From Collybiopsis luxurians FD-317 M1 (lineage: Eukaryota; Basidiomycota; Agaricomycetes; Agaricales; Omphalotaceae): 64,000 bases of DNA. A program made the position numbers and the translations under genes. This document shows, piece by piece, positions 22,436 to 35,292 of this stretch (the stretch's first letter is position 1; each line of letters starts with the position of its first letter). The notes beneath the pieces are model-generated. The model ran no database searches. It worked only from the letters and a program-made list of their open reading frames with translations, and was not told the origin of the DNA. The stretch covers positions 76,732 to 140,731 of the forward strand of contig KN834766.1 of NCBI GenBank assembly GCA_000827265.1, written 5' to 3'.

Positions 22436-23870
22436 TCTGAATTATCAGGACTGGAGTGCCATGCCAATGGTTGTATCTCTAGATCATGAATATTTTGATG
22501 TTGAGCATCAGAGATGGTGCTGGGATTGGTCTCAACACTGGTTCCTAAATCAACTCTAACAATGACCAGCGTAGGAGCAATTCCCTAAGTTTAATGAGTT
22601 AAATGTTGTATCATTTAATATGTCATAATGTTCGCACCACAATGACTGTCAGTAGTGGCTCCACTAAAGGGTGATCACTGCGAATAAATCCTTCATGAAT
22701 CTGGAGAATAATGCATGGAATCAGTGCAAGAGGATATAGCAACCCCGATTCAAGGCTAAAGATATAAGAATCCAAAAATTAAGAGTATTAATAAGGATGA
22801 CAAGGGTTCAAACATACACTATTGCAACAGCATTTTTCATTTTTTTGCAATTAGAAAAATCATGTCCCAAATATTGTTGAGTAGTATGGGATATCCACCA
22901 GAGCCTTCCAGCTAGATAATCAAAATTAATAAGGGAGTCTTCACAAATCTAAGTAATGCCTGCCTATGAGTCCAGTCAGGATAAGGTTTGTGAGAAGATT
23001 TACTCCCAAGAATACATTGAATAAGAGTATTCCAGCATCCCACTCAGTAGTACTAGTCTCTCCAAAAATTGATTTTTGTTTAAAAGAGACTGATGCAATG
23101 GCCATCCCTGTCTTGAGATAAATTTGATAGTCACTTTAATGGAAACAGAACAACCTACCAGCGCTAATGGCAGATAGTATGACTGGACCTATTATTACCG
23201 ACTTTCTTGTAGCCCACATAATGTAGCAACGATACAACTTTATAAAGCAGCTACCATTGGCAAAGGTGCAAAGATAACAGGATAAATTCACTTGAACTAA
23301 CCAGTAAAGTATCTGCTATGATACTAAGAAAGGTTATAGGGTTGTCTACCTAGAGGGAGACCTAGACACTCACTTTGCAGCAACATAGACAGCTCTTATT
23401 GCAAGCCTATTGACAGAACAGCAGACAAATTGTCAAGGTTGTTCCCAACAATGTGAAACAAAAATACGTACGTAGTATTGTCACCAGCAATGAGAAGAGT
23501 AATTGACTTATCATTTAATGCAATAAAGCACAACTGCACAAAATCTATAATTGCCAAAACCACAGCCATAGTACTCAAGAGGGAGAGTAGAAAAATGGAC
23601 ACTTGATAAAAGCACTGCCGGCCTTGTCGTTGAAGCTGAAGATAGGTGTAAAGACCAAGAACGGTTATATGAACCCCTGAATATATTAAAAGGGTGAGCT
23701 TCTATACAAGTTATGTCTTTGCTTGCAGCTTGCAGACTAACCGTAGAAGAGTATTTCAAACTAGTTTAGTTGCATTTTTATCAACGGTCTAGAAAGCCAT
23801 ACAATTTACCCACAATTAGAATGATGAGAGGCGCTTGTAGACTCTCTTGAAAGGGCGATATTGAAGACAT
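22436..23870 (-). pseudogene. Fungal seven-helix membrane protein, unit A, premature stop
   Basis: The gene begins MSSISPFQESLQ (ATG 23868-23870), with a donor after LIV as in the intact unit C gene. Further exons encode RFYQVSIFLL-like text, AIRAVYVAAK, a KLYRCYIMWATRKSVIIGP motif and VDLGTSVETNPSTISD. The frame ends at TGA 22436-22438, where unit B reads CCCGGG and continues for about 40 codons. The truncated C-terminus is cytoplasmic and perhaps dispensable, so the gene could still work. The family is a multi-pass membrane protein common in Agaricomycetes with no known function. Confidence 0.6.
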
Positions 23871-23944
23871 TGTCAGTCTTTTCAAAGGAGTAGGTGGGGC
23901 AGATGTGGTGTTGGTCAAATGAAATAAGCAGCCGACTTCTTATA

Positions 23945-24337
23945 CTGTACCATTTTAATCAATTCGGCAGTCACAGGTCACAGACCCTCAAAAAGTCGAA
24001 ATTTTTTGGTCGGTCACAGGTCACTTTGGCCAGTGTCGAATGGACTTTATGATTCATTTTTTCGTCAATTTTTGGCTTAAATAGTATCAGAAATCTATTT
24101 TATTTCTGCCTGCTGTAAATGCGATAGAATCTAACCAAAAAAAAAATGATCCGCGATCACGGATGTGCTTGCACAGAATGGGGGTGCGGTAACTGAACAC
24201 CGAAAGTGGAACCGGCAGCCCTTTACTCAGTGTCGAAATTTTTTGGGTGTCACAGGTCACTTTTGGATGTGTCGAAACCAAAATTTCGACACTTGGTCAC
24301 AGGTCACAGGTCGCGTCGAATTAATTAAATGGTACAG
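23945..24337. mobile_element. 393-bp MITE with TA target duplication
   Basis: The ends CTGTACCATTTTAATCAATT and the inverse AATTAATTAAATGGTACAG form terminal inverted repeats of about 20 bases with few mismatches. Each end is flanked by TA (23943-23944 and 24338-24339). Inside both ends are copies of CACAGGTCAC and of the GTCGAAATTTT motif. TA duplication points to the Tc1/mariner group. No coding capacity. Confidence 0.7.
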
Positions 24338-26496
24338 TACTACCCACTTGCTAAATCCGTTAATGGCAATATGACTGAGGGCCCGGAGAGGTTTTGATTG
24401 AAGTTACCGCAGTTTGTGGAGTTATTGCTGAGTCACAGCATTCTGTGTGTACTTAATATAGTACAGTGCTTTGCATAATTCTGTGCCCCTTCGGAATCCG
24501 CGCTGCTATTTATTTGTATTTATGTGAACTACACACCTAAAGGGCATCTGTGTGTGCATCCATCTTTGTACTCAGCCCTATGTCCATATTTCCAATCCTA
24601 CAACGAGATATCTAATCCCATAGAAAGTATCGAGTGATAACTAGATGCAGAGGAATGCACAGAGTCCTGTTATGCGCGAGAAAGGTCTGCTCTCCGTTAA
24701 AACCGGTGGGACAATAACCGGTGGGACAATAAGCGCCTCACCCCCAGTTTGGATGCAAAATCCGAGACCATTTATTTTATCATTTCCCATTTGGGTTATC
24801 TCATAATACGGAGTGCCAGCAGTCCAATCTGGATCAGCCTTGCCGCCTTCGGCTGTGCCCGATTTTCGAGCAGACCCTTCCCGTTCTTGATACTGTTGTG
24901 GAGCTTAGAAGCCGCAAATTTTCGCGAATTTTATTCAATGATATGAGAACACGGGCCCTTCGTGGACGTATCATATGCTCAGTCTACGTATTATAAAAAT
25001 AAATCATTTGGGCCTGAAATTGGCCAGGATCAGCATGTCATTTTAACACGTCTCAAGCATGACATGCGGTGAGAGACGCGCGATTCGCGAACGCTTAACT
25101 GCTAGAAGAGGTTGATACCCATGGATTTACTGGGTAGAAGCTCGAGCTGAGCATTAGCTAGGGCTGGAACATCACTACATTGTAATGCAATCACACGTAG
25201 ATTCCTTGAAATTCCGGCTCTAGACAAGGCGGTGACAAGGAATTCGTGAAAACAGATGATAAATTTCGGACATACACCTCTCTCGTCACTATCTTCTTGT
25301 GGGATTTCGGTGGCAACTGAGTTTCCTATCCATCATCGGCAACACAGTAGCGTTTGAAATTCCTAGCAGTATTCCATCGTGCAACGCGTACAAGCAGTTT
25401 TCTAGAACTCAAAGATACCGCATATTCTCGGCGGGAAGCATAGACCTTATAAATAAGAAGGAAATATGAAAGTCCGTTGTTCCAAAATTTCTCTCGTAGT
25501 GCCAGCCAGCATTGGGGACAATCGTCAATGATGGAGGTTCAAAATCAAAATAGATGAAGAATTGAGGGCATTGACAATAAGAAAATTTGCAGTGCTCGAT
25601 ATTCATCCTAGCTTTCAAATTAGAACTCATCGAGTTTAAAAATGATCGGGCATGGTCTCAGATACGGAATCGTAACAACGAGCACTGACCGCGAACCCCG
25701 ACTCCTCAACGTAGGCCTTCTAATTAGAGAGAAAAGAATATTTTCCAGATCTGCAGACTCGATGTAGAGTATATACTGGAAGATGATATTATCCTCGATC
25801 TAGTCGGAGCCTGTTGATTATCCAAGCGAATGTACATTGGCAATCCGAGTAGTAGGTAGCAAACCACCATTTATACACAAGCCGCCGTTTTCTGACACGA
25901 ACTACAATAGTTTCAGTCGAGTTACAGCAGCCAGTTTCTTCAACTCGGGTTCTCTCAGGCCAGTGAGATCCACGAAAGATGAATGGTGATAGTATATACA
26001 TTGATGAGGCTCAGTGCGAGATATAACTGTCTTCGCCGACAGCATGAGTCGGGGAGCAGACGAAAGATGAAATATATATATACATATTTAGGGCAGTGAA
26101 TGCTTGCCGATCAGCAATCTCGGACCGGATCGGGCAAAAAAGAGAAAGCCGTTGGCGGCTTCATTTCGGGATTACCGTGGTGGCGACTGGTTATCGGTTT
26201 TCACCCGGGCCCTTTTCGTCTCAAAATCAAGTCAGGACCTGATTTCACTGTTGATTTGAGATTCTTTTACAACCTTTACGGGACGCCCATCTTTATGACC
26301 CGATCAGCTTCACTTTGACTCAAACCCTCTGATACCTAGCCTGTAGCCTGATGCAGAAAGAAAATTCGCGAACTCACCGCTTTGATATCAGGACGAATCA
26401 ATAACGTGTCAACAGCACTCGTGACGAGCACTGGCTTTCGAGTAATAAGATTATTGATTCTATTCACCCGTCAATACAGGAACAAGCAAGCTCAAC
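24338..26496. other. Intergenic, no gene recognised
   Basis: Only short ORFs occur and none resembles a known family. A two-copy direct repeat ACCGGTGGGACAATAA lies at about 24702-24733. A minus-strand ORF at 25409-25630 ends in VPNAGWHYERNFGTTDFHIS, which looks coding-like but is not recognised. Confidence 0.5.
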
Positions 26497-27613
26497 TCAT
26501 CGTTGAAGGCATGCTCTTATCGCAGGTCGTAGTTCCATTAGCATATCGATATAAGTATAGTGCCACCAATCGACTTCCTCGGCGAAGAGCCCATCGTGGC
26601 GGAGCGTAGCTTCTCGCAGAATAGCATCGATCTCCGCTTCAGTTGGCATAGCAGTATTATCGCTATGCTCCCTCACGAAAGGCTTCACTCCAGTATAGTG
26701 CACGACCCGGATTTCATCCTTCATACTCTCCCAAAGCGCTGGACTCTCGCTCTTGATACCGAGATTCGCGTTATACGCATAGGGAAGTCGGACAACATTG
26801 GCGGCAAAGAAGAGGTTTAAGAACGACTGCTCCGCTTGCTGGAGTGGATACACAGCAGTTTTGAGAACGCTCTTCATCTGGTCGAGAACAGCTGATGGCG
26901 GGCGCAAAGCCAGGACACCAGCGTTAAAAGTGACGATGAATCCTCCGTCGACATCAGGTACGGCACCAAAGGTGAAAGGGAGTTGGAATAGTTCGTTGAT
27001 GTTTCTACGGACCAATGTGTCCGAATCCAAGTATACGGCTCGCTCGATTCCGATTTTGTCAAGACCCCAGATGTTTAGCTTCGTATATTGGTCGGAAAAG
27101 CGATGGTGGATGCCTTTGCCGTTGTGAGGTGGGCTTATTAGCGGTACAACTATACGCTCCCACCCTACAGCTTCGGCGATGCAGAGTGCTTCAGAGTATA
27201 TCCTGTCCTCGAGGTAGGGTAGGAGAAGTCTGGAGGAAACATTGGCCTGGCGTACTGAGTAACCAAGTACTGCAGTACCCCAGATAAGAGAGTCGGTGTA
27301 TAGCGTCGAGACAACCGCCGTTTTGCGGGGGTCAACGGTAGTAGAGGACAAGCCGTCTAGGAGGCTGGGTGGATGCCTAGAGGAAAAGAAAAATAATTAG
27401 ATGAGTGGGCTGACACGGAATTGAAGGTGCAAGGACTCACAGGTCTTGGAAAGCTTTCTGGGGAACGAAAGGCGTTTTTGTGCGCAAAAGTTTAAAACAG
27501 ACCCAGAGGAAAATAATACCCGCCAGTCCTGCAAGCGTGAATCCTCCTATTTTGCGTCGTTTGCTGGCCTGAAAATTCTTGTTTATTGGTAGGGGGGTGT
27601 ATGCGTATGCCAT
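26497..27613 (-). CDS. GT8-family glycosyltransferase (glycogenin-like), type II membrane protein
   Basis: Two exons, complement(26497..27376, 27441..27613), with one 64-base intron (GTGAGT..CTAG) give 350 residues. Residues 1-21 are cytosolic and basic at the end (KRRK), and about 22-43 form a membrane anchor. The catalytic domain starts with TAVVSTLYTD. The DxD metal/nucleotide-sugar motif is LDSDT (Asp175-Asp177). It is followed by NELFQLPFTFGAVPD, FNAGVLALRP, an EQSFLNLFF segment and HYTG (His284) near the end. All are GT8 hallmarks, so the enzyme should transfer a sugar from a UDP- or GDP-sugar to an acceptor, probably in the Golgi lumen. The closest fungal group is glycogenin-like or alpha-glucuronyl/galactosyl transferase-like; the acceptor is unknown. 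The gene lies alone between repeats and looks intact. Confidence 0.93.
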
Positions 27614-30600
27614 GGTCGGAAGAAACAAAGGAAAAAAAATAAGGAGGACAGAAAAAAAAAAATGTGGCTGCTTTCAATGCCTCATGAGTGTTTGGTGGGC
27701 ATATACAGTATTAGTGATCTCTCACGCTCAGCCTCCAAAGGATTACTGAGCGAGTTAATGGGGGAAGAATGATGATTCCAGCGCAACATGTTAATGCAGA
27801 AAAATCAACAGCAACAGACTGGGACAATGCCTTTGAACATTATATTTTCCCGGATATCAACACATAGCACCGGCAGGCAAGCGATTACATCTGTGGTGGC
27901 CTGGACATGGAACGTTGCCACATATAGGTAGTGAAGGACTCAACTTGGAGGGGAAATGATTCGGTCATTGGCCGACAAGCACAGGGGAAGGAACTCCTAC
28001 TTCCAATCCCCGCATAATACTGCATTGTCCAAATCAATCATAAAATATGTACAAGCAGGTCATATAATCGATGCGCAGCTAGATGTAGTCTTACCCGACT
28101 CAGCTGTCAATCGACTTCCATTCAACCCTGCTGCGCTGTATCCATATGAGCTGATTGAATTGAGTGCATGTAGCAGAGGTACTGTACTGGAGCGCTCCTC
28201 GCCGTTGGGGCAGCAAGTGCCTGAGATACGAAGCCTCAGACCTATCAACAATAGAAGCTGAGGACGAATAAAGGAAGAACGGCTTCCCGCCAGTATACTT
28301 TTCCTCGTATTTGGCCTAGCTATGGAAAGGAAGGTGAGAGAAATCATCTTCTGCTCGACTTCATCGCAATAAGGTGGGATGCTCTGAGAAAGAAGGCATA
28401 AATTAACACCGAAAATCAGGCCTGAGGCTGGTAATTATGTTCAAAAATGCGAGAGTTAAGCGGGATATACTATAGAATTTGGTAAGAGCGCTTAGAAGAC
28501 TCTTCGTCGCTACCCATCGTTAAATGTCTTAATCTTGTTCTACATAGATAGATATATACAAGGCCCGAGAAGGTCAGAAATCTGTCTAAAACTTCCCAAG
28601 GTGACTCAATCACCAAAATAGGCAATATAAAATGCACTTTGACCGGCACAAGTTTTGACGGCTTGTCAGTAGTCCTGGTCTATCACGGTCTGAGCCCTGC
28701 AAGTGGAGCTCCCATAGATTCACTGTTTATTGCCGGCATGAAATACTAGCAAGTCCAACTATTCCGACTTAAAAATCCCGCTCAACGACAGACTAACCTG
28801 CTATAGCCGGTCAGTTTCCGAAGTCAGTATGACGACTGGCTCCTCGCTACCTTGCAAGTATTCTAAGCTTTCCCGATAGAAAGGTCTCGAAGAATCAATA
28901 CCGGGGATCATATTATCAGGGATGCACTTAGCGCTGAGGTACACGAGACGCACTTGGCGTCGAGCTGAGTGGACATCATCATTCATATGAGAACGGGAGA
29001 GTCAGTTCATATGCCTGCCATCCAAAAGTGATAGAGACAGGCAAGCTGAATAATTAGGTTTGTTCTCTGTTTCTGGGAATAATGCGGAGATTAAATATCA
29101 AGGGCAAGGTGTTAATGGGCTGCCGCCGCCAAACCAGAGTGAGCATGTTTTTGTGCAGGTGGGCAGAAGCCACCTGTTACACAAAACTCGTAGCTTGATC
29201 CCAAATCCTCAATGTTCAGTGTTATAAGAGGAGTCATTGAGTGCTGCACAGGAATTTGCTTCTTTGCAGAGAATTATGGCTAGAAAGAAAAGGGTCCAAT
29301 GGTACTAGCAATATGGCTATGCGGAAAGCTAACACAAAACCCACATAAACTGCACTTGAGAGTCCAAATTGGGTTCAAGACTCAAGAATAGACCAGGCTC
29401 AATGCTGTTGGAGTACATGGTCCATAGTAGTTTAAGTATTTCGTGCTTTAATGTTTCCTTTTATGACTCCATATCCACAATAATTCCTTAGCACTTTATT
29501 TATTGCATTTTAGATCTTCTCTACTACTGGTGTTAGGTCTCATGTTTACTTCCTTCATTACAAAGTATACAGAGACAAACACTACTTATAACTGACCTAC
29601 ATATCTGCATCACCTCAGTTCATTTCTACACAACTGAGGTGAGTATTAAATTATTTCATTTATACTTTACATATTTACAGACTATCTACCTAGTGCTTAC
29701 ATCTCTTAATAGGTAGATAGTAATATAGTTGATTTCTACACAAATGAGTACTTAGTACTTACATCTCTTGACAAAGGCTCTCCACTTTGTATCTGCAAAT
29801 ACAAATCTATTGATATCAGGATTGTCCAGCCACTGCGCATCCGTAGCTACATATACCATAAGCGCCACTTTATTAGTATGATCCTATTGACTCATTCCAC
29901 TTAAGTAGTAACAACAATTTTATCAATATTTCCATCTGTTGAGTCTATACCCTCGAGATTCCTGCATATTGTCCAACAATATCCATGTGATGTAGGCAAT
30001 GCTATTTGCCTTCAATTTTCCCTGCTCTGTGTATCTGACATTGGTTATGGGCAAGCAAAGCATGTCACTAGAGATAATTGCACCCTGAGCATCTCAACTT
30101 CAGATCCAGGCTTGGACTAAATGAGCCCTATACCCATCCACATTGGTATATACTGTAGTTAGTTCAAAGTCAGCTCAAAAGCAATAAATTCAGTCAGAGG
30201 ACTGCCTGCCATGTTAATCACCTACTCTTTCTTCGCCACCCAAAACTTTAAACACCTGAGAAATCGCGTATCCTGCAACTATTGAACTAGTTCAATGTCC
30301 ATCCATATACAATATCCATGTGAATATTAGACTTATACATGCATGAAACATGAAAGTGCAACAATAGCGCAGAAGTATGAGGCCATTCTGTCCTCAGATT
30401 GCAGCACAACAACGGCAGAGCTACACTGTGTACAAGTAAGAAGGTACATGGAGAGCTTTGTGGAACAAGTACTGACAAGCTGATAAGGATAAAGTTTCAA
30501 TTCAAAGGCAACTTGTTCTAGTTTACATAGTAGTACATTTCGCTTTTATAAGGATAAAATAAATGAAACTAAAATCAGCATGTATCAGGGAAGTTATCTT

Positions 30601-31149
30601 GGCCTCCTCACATGGACATGCTGACCTTATATGGAGATAGGACAATAGTCAGTTGTAATCATCAATCAACTTAGGATGAAATGAATGCCCTAAATGATAC
30701 TTTCTCTCCAAATTTAGTAGCTGGTCAATATAAATCATGATATGTATTTCTAGTTGAATTTGATTTTTAAAGAAACAAACTGCATCCAGCTTCAATACTC
30801 AGTAAAAGAGTGAACAATGGTGCAAACAAGTGAGGGTGATTTCATTAATTCTAGTCAGTACGCTGCCTATATGCAGGTAAGAGCAAGGGAGGAGGAGAAC
30901 TTCACACTGAATTTAATGCATCTGCAATGGCAATTTCATTGGGAACTCAAGAGACAAACAGTACATTCACAGATTTAATAATGAAAGATGTGGAGGGAGT
31001 GGGAAGTAAATACCCTTTTCATGGATTTTCTGGACTTTTGAGCCTTCTCGAGTACCAGTCGGGGCTGATATTTGAATTTAACTTGGAACTGGGAATCAAT
31101 TAATCTATACCATCAAGCGCTTACCGGAGTGACATGGGTCCCTGTACAT
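27614..31149. other. Intergenic, 3.5 kb, no gene recognised
   Basis: This is upstream of the GT8 gene (its promoter side) and then AT-rich sequence. Short ORFs at 27956-28261 (+), 28060-28347 (-) and 28801-28986 (-) are of unknown meaning. Around 29626-29800 a segment beginning TTTCTACACAA is repeated about 105 bases later. No RNA gene or mobile element could be supported. Confidence 0.5.
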
Positions 31150-31930
31150 TACCATCAGTGGATCACTCGCTTGAGAGTGAGGCCTTCCGGCTTTCCATAT
31201 TTTGCTATATAATTGCACTCACTATCTGGACAATTGAATCTAAGGAGGATGAGCAATTCTGTCATCATTTCTTGAGATTCAAATGTGATTCGGAGTTTGG
31301 CATTGTAGAATTTTAGTTTATTGTTATCAGTATCTTGGGAAGTGGTGTATTCTGAGAAGGGCATATTGGGTGAAGTGGTGAATATGACTTCGGGTTGGGG
31401 TTCCTAGACATTTGAGTGTGCATGTTAGTCAATAGCAATAGTGACTGAAGAGATGTACCCACCTTACCAAAAGTACAATTGTCTTTTTTATACAATGCCC
31501 TAAGCCTCAATGCACAAACATGGCAAATCTGGTGATTACATGCAGAAAGTGAGTAGTATTTCACTGGCTCTGTGCAGTTCCAGCAGATGTCTCCTCCATC
31601 TACACTTAATATGTCTGCAGCCTCAACTGTCTCGCTAATGTTCTCTTCACCCACAGCAATAGGAAGTTGAATGTCTGTCAAGTTGGGAGCAGAGGCAATA
31701 GGGATTCCTCCTTTATCAGCAGAGGTTCAGGATCCTTATCCTCCTCATCCCCCTCAACCTCTCCTATGACCTTTCCCTCTACTACCCCTCCCTTGTCCTG
31801 CTCTCCCGCTTCCACTACCTTGCCCACCTGACCAATTCTGCTGCTGCTGATTACTCACATTCATATTCATATTTGTTCAAGGGTGAGATTGGGTTTGAGC
31901 AGCAGTTTGTTGAACAGTAGCTGTTGCCAT
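31150..31930 (-). pseudogene. Hel2/ZNF598-like RING N-terminal fragment, unit B
   Basis: From ATG 31928-31930 the minus strand encodes MATATVQQTAAQ. After a TGA (where unit A has Gly) it continues to DGGDICWNCTEPVKYYSLSA, CNHQICHVCALRL and YKKDNCTFGK. Most RING ligands are present, but the last Cys box reads CTFGK instead of CTFCK, so one zinc ligand is lost. The coding match ends after the RING at about 31467, and only non-coding similarity to unit A continues to 31150. It is a truncated relic of the ribosome-collision E3 ligase gene. The full-length gene is not in this window. Confidence 0.7.
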
Positions 31931-32010
31931 TCCGAGAGAACTTTTAATAGACAAAAAGTAGGATAAAGTTATGAAAATGAGTGGAGGGAGACTGAGTGCA
32001 AGAAATGAAT

Positions 32011-32250
32011 TTAAACAAGAAATTTTGCATCAATGTGCATCTGGTGCATGAGTAAATTTCTCACCCTCGGCTCCAAATCTCCATTCTCAGAAGGCATGGG
32101 ATAGGTCCAGGATCTGGATCCCCCACATCTATCTGGAATAGATTGAATTCTGGCCCCAGGACAGTGCATGTCCATGTTCTCAGCACTTTTCTCTTTGACA
32201 AGCCTTTCCACCTGATTTTTCTGTGCTCTTAACTTGAAGGTCAACTCCAT
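32011..32250 (-). other. Small exon-like ORF upstream of the Hel2 fragment, unit B
   Basis: It reads MELTFKLRAQKNQVERLVKE, then IQSIPDRCGG, then MPSENGDLEPR, where a GTGAGAAAT donor follows. The matching donor in other units (21900 and the window start) is conserved, so this may be a genuine exon of a gene whose other exons are absent. I do not recognise the family. The first 25 residues could form a short coiled coil. Confidence 0.4.
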
Positions 32251-32553
32251 TCTTACAAGTCAGAGTCGATCACATCAAGTACTGGCAAGAATCTGGCTGC
32301 TCTGGATAGACTTATAATCAATATCGTATACTTGCCTAGCATTGCATGCATGGCAATCCCAATTGTAAAATTTTTGGTTTTTGAAACCACATACATACTG
32401 TATACAGCTGAGGAGTCAGTCCAGTATCAACTCAAATACATCAGTAGTAATTAGACCATGTATAACAATGTAGTGATAAATTTGAGCTCCTCTGGCAGAA
32501 CATAAAGTACCAGCCCTGCAACATACTTTGAAAGGTATAAGACTCTCTTGTAA

Positions 32554-34126
32554 TCACAGCGGCTGCCCTCTGGATTCAGCAACACGATACTTCTGGGGTA
32601 GATGACTCAGCCGAGAAGAAGTGAGAACAACATTGCCTTGTTGATCCTGATTGATTTGTAAGTGAGGGGGTGATAAAGGCCCGGGTATTTCCAAATTATC
32701 AGGACAGGAATGCCATGTCAATGGCGGCTGTATCTCTAGATCATGAACATTTTGATGTTGAGCATCAGAGATGGTACCGGGATTTGCCTTGACACTGATT
32801 CCTAAATCAACTCTAACAATGACCAGTGTAGGGGTGATTGCCTAAGTTTAATGAGTTAAATGTTGTATCATTTAATGTCATAATGTTCGCACCACAATGA
32901 CTGTCAGTAGTGGCTCCACTACAAGGTCATTATTGAAAGTAAATTCTTTCAATCCTAGGTAAGTCCGGATAATAATGCATGGAATCAGCGCAAGAGGATA
33001 TAGCAAACCCGATTCAAGGCTAAAGATGTAAAAAACCAAAAATGAAAAGAGTTTTTTAGGATGACAGGAGTTCAAATGCACACTATTGCAACAGAATTTT
33101 TCATCTTTTTGCTGTTGGAAAAATCATGTCCCAAATATTGTTGAATAGTATTGGATATCCACCAGAGCCTTCCAGCTAGATAATCAAAATTAATAAGGGA
33201 GCCTTCTCATACCGTAGGTAATGCATGCCTATGAGTCCAGTCAGGATAAGGTTGGTGAGAAGATTTACTCCCAAGAATACATCAAATAAGAGCAGTTCAG
33301 CATCCAACTCAGTAAAAGTTGCCTTCACCACTAGTTTTTGTTCAAAAGAGACTGATGCAATGGCCATCCCTGTCTTGAGATAAATTTGATAGTCCTTTTA
33401 ATGGAAACGGAACAACCTACCAGCGTTGATAGCAGATATTATGACCGGACCTACTATTACCCACTTCTTTGCAGCCCACATGATGTAGCAACGATACAAC
33501 TTTACAAAACAGCTACCATTGGCAAAGGTTCATAGATAACAGGTTATATTCATTTGAACTAACCAGTAAAGTATCTGCTATGATACTGAGAATGGTTATA
33601 GGGTTGTCCATATGGAGGGAGACCTATACACTCACTTTGCAGCAGCATAGATAGCCCTTAATGCAAGCCTATTGACAGAACAGTGGACAACTTGTCAAAG
33701 GTTGTTCCCAACAATATGAACCAAAAATACATACACAATATTGTCACCAGCAATGAGAAGACGAGCACTTTCCTCATGTAGTGCAATCAAGCACAACTGC
33801 ACAAAATCTATGATTGCCAAAACCACAGCCGCAGCACTCAAGAGGAAGAGTAGAAAAATGGACACTTGATAAAAGCGCTGCCGGCCTTGTCGTTGAAGCT
33901 GAAGATAGGTGTAAAGACCAAGAATGGTTAGATGAACCCCTGAGTATATTCAATTGATGAGTTTCTATACATGCTATGTCTTCATTTGCAGCTTGAAGAT
34001 TTACCATAGAAAAGTATTTCAAACTAGTTTAGTGCATTGTTATCGAGTGATCAAATAACCATACAATTTACCCACAATTAGAATGATGAAAGTTGGTTGT
34101 AGAAACACTTGAAAGAGTGAAGGCAT
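32554..34126 (-). CDS. Fungal seven-helix membrane protein, unit B
   Basis: ATG 34124-34126 opens MPSLFQVFLQPTFIILIV, with a donor after LIV. Later exons read GVHLTILGLYTYLQLQ, RQRFYQVSIFLLFLLS, ALRAIYAAAK, the RCYIMWAA-like helix with a following KKWVIVGP, ESGLLYPLALIPCIIIRTYL and VRVDLGISVKANPGTISD. The tail is SHLPQKYRVAESRG, ending at TGA 32554-32556. The intact unit C gene has the same order and a LNHLPQKYRVADSEVY end. At least six hydrophobic segments are visible. The function is unknown; the protein should lie in the plasma membrane or an inner membrane. Several introns have ordinary GT-AG ends. Not every exon border was checked, so hidden lesions are possible. Confidence 0.6.
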
Positions 34127-34403
34127 TGTCAGTCTTTTCAAAGGAGTAGGTGGGGCAGATATGGTGTTGGTCAAATGAAATAAGCAGCCGACTTCTTATA
34201 CTGCCTATTGGAACTAGATCTGTCATGGCAATTGTTGGGATTTGGAAATCATCATAGATATCAGTATCAGTATAATGATTATGATCTATGATTAATGTTG
34301 TTGTTACCTGATTAACTATAGCCTACATTTACTGTATTGTAGTCTATGAATGCTTCTGAATCTGACTACAAGTGCATAGAATGTCATGAAATGCAGAGTT
34401 TTT
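34127..34403. other. 5' flank of unit B and unique spacer
   Basis: Similarity to unit A ends at ACTTCTTATACTG near 34202. The remainder up to the tandem repeat shows nothing recognisable. Confidence 0.45.
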
Positions 34404-35043
34404 GCAGTGGTGTTGAATTCTGTGTCTCCTTTACAGGCAATTTTATATTAATGGTGTAATTCTGAGGACACAAAGTATTGTACTCAAGCTGTCATCATGA
34501 TAAATTACAACTTCATTTTGAGTCTAGACTAAGCTAGGTGGCAGTGGCATCTCATCGGTATCACTGCGCAGGGCATGAGTAACCATGCAGCAGTGTTGGC
34601 CCACTACCAACAGCAGGGCATCAACTTGTCACCCTTGCAGTGGTGTTGAATTCTGTGTCTGATTCTTGACAGGCAATTTTATATTAATGGTGTAATTCTG
34701 ATGACACAAAGTATTGTATTAAGGCTGTCATCATGATAAATTACAAACCATTTTGAGTTTAGACTAAGCTGGGTGGCAGCGGCATTTGAGTCACCAGATA
34801 CTCATCAGTGTCACTGCGCAGGGCATGAGTAACCACCATGCAGCAGTGTTGGCCACTACCAACAGCAGGGCATCAACTTGTCACCCTTGCAGTGTTGTTG
34901 AATTCTGTGTCTGATCCTTGACAGGCAATTTTATATTAATGGTATAATTCTGATGGCCCAAAGTATTGTATTAAAGCTGTCATCATGATAAATTGCAAAC
35001 CATTTTGAGTTTAGACTAAGCTGGGTGACAGTGGCATTTGAGT
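34404..35043. repeat. Tandem repeat, about 2.6 units of 233-252 bp
   Basis: Three starts of GCAGTG(G/T)TGTTGAATTCTG lie at 34404, 34637 and 34889. Each is followed by CAGGCAATTTTATATTAATG and a TGTCATCATGATAAATT segment. The second unit has an extra piece (GAGTCACCAGATACTC), giving the longer period. The third is cut off where copy B starts. It ends exactly at the edge of the segmental duplication. Confidence 0.8.
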
Positions 35044-35292
35044 CAATACTTAAGAATCTGACCCTGAAGTACAATTGCCAGTGGAGTAGTCGAGGCTTGG
35101 ATGGGATGGATTACACTAATTGATAGTGGAATCCAACAACCAGCTAAACTCTGCACGCTCAAATCAAGATATTTTTTGGATATATCGATGAGGATCGGGT
35201 CTGTAAATATGATCCAAAAAATAGGTTAATAGTACCACACTCATTGATAAACTTACTTGAACTTTGGCTATCAATAAATCATCAAACCTATG

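Noticed and set aside
26798..27287. Two plus-strand open frames of 90-109 codons
   Set aside because: Shadows of the GT8 catalytic domain on the opposite strand.
29527..29800. A second solo LTR starting with TGTTAGG
   Set aside because: No matching CCTAACA end or target duplication was found.
34404..35043. Possible CRISPR-like array
   Set aside because: Units are 233-252 bases long, contiguous, without spacers, and the window is fungal.
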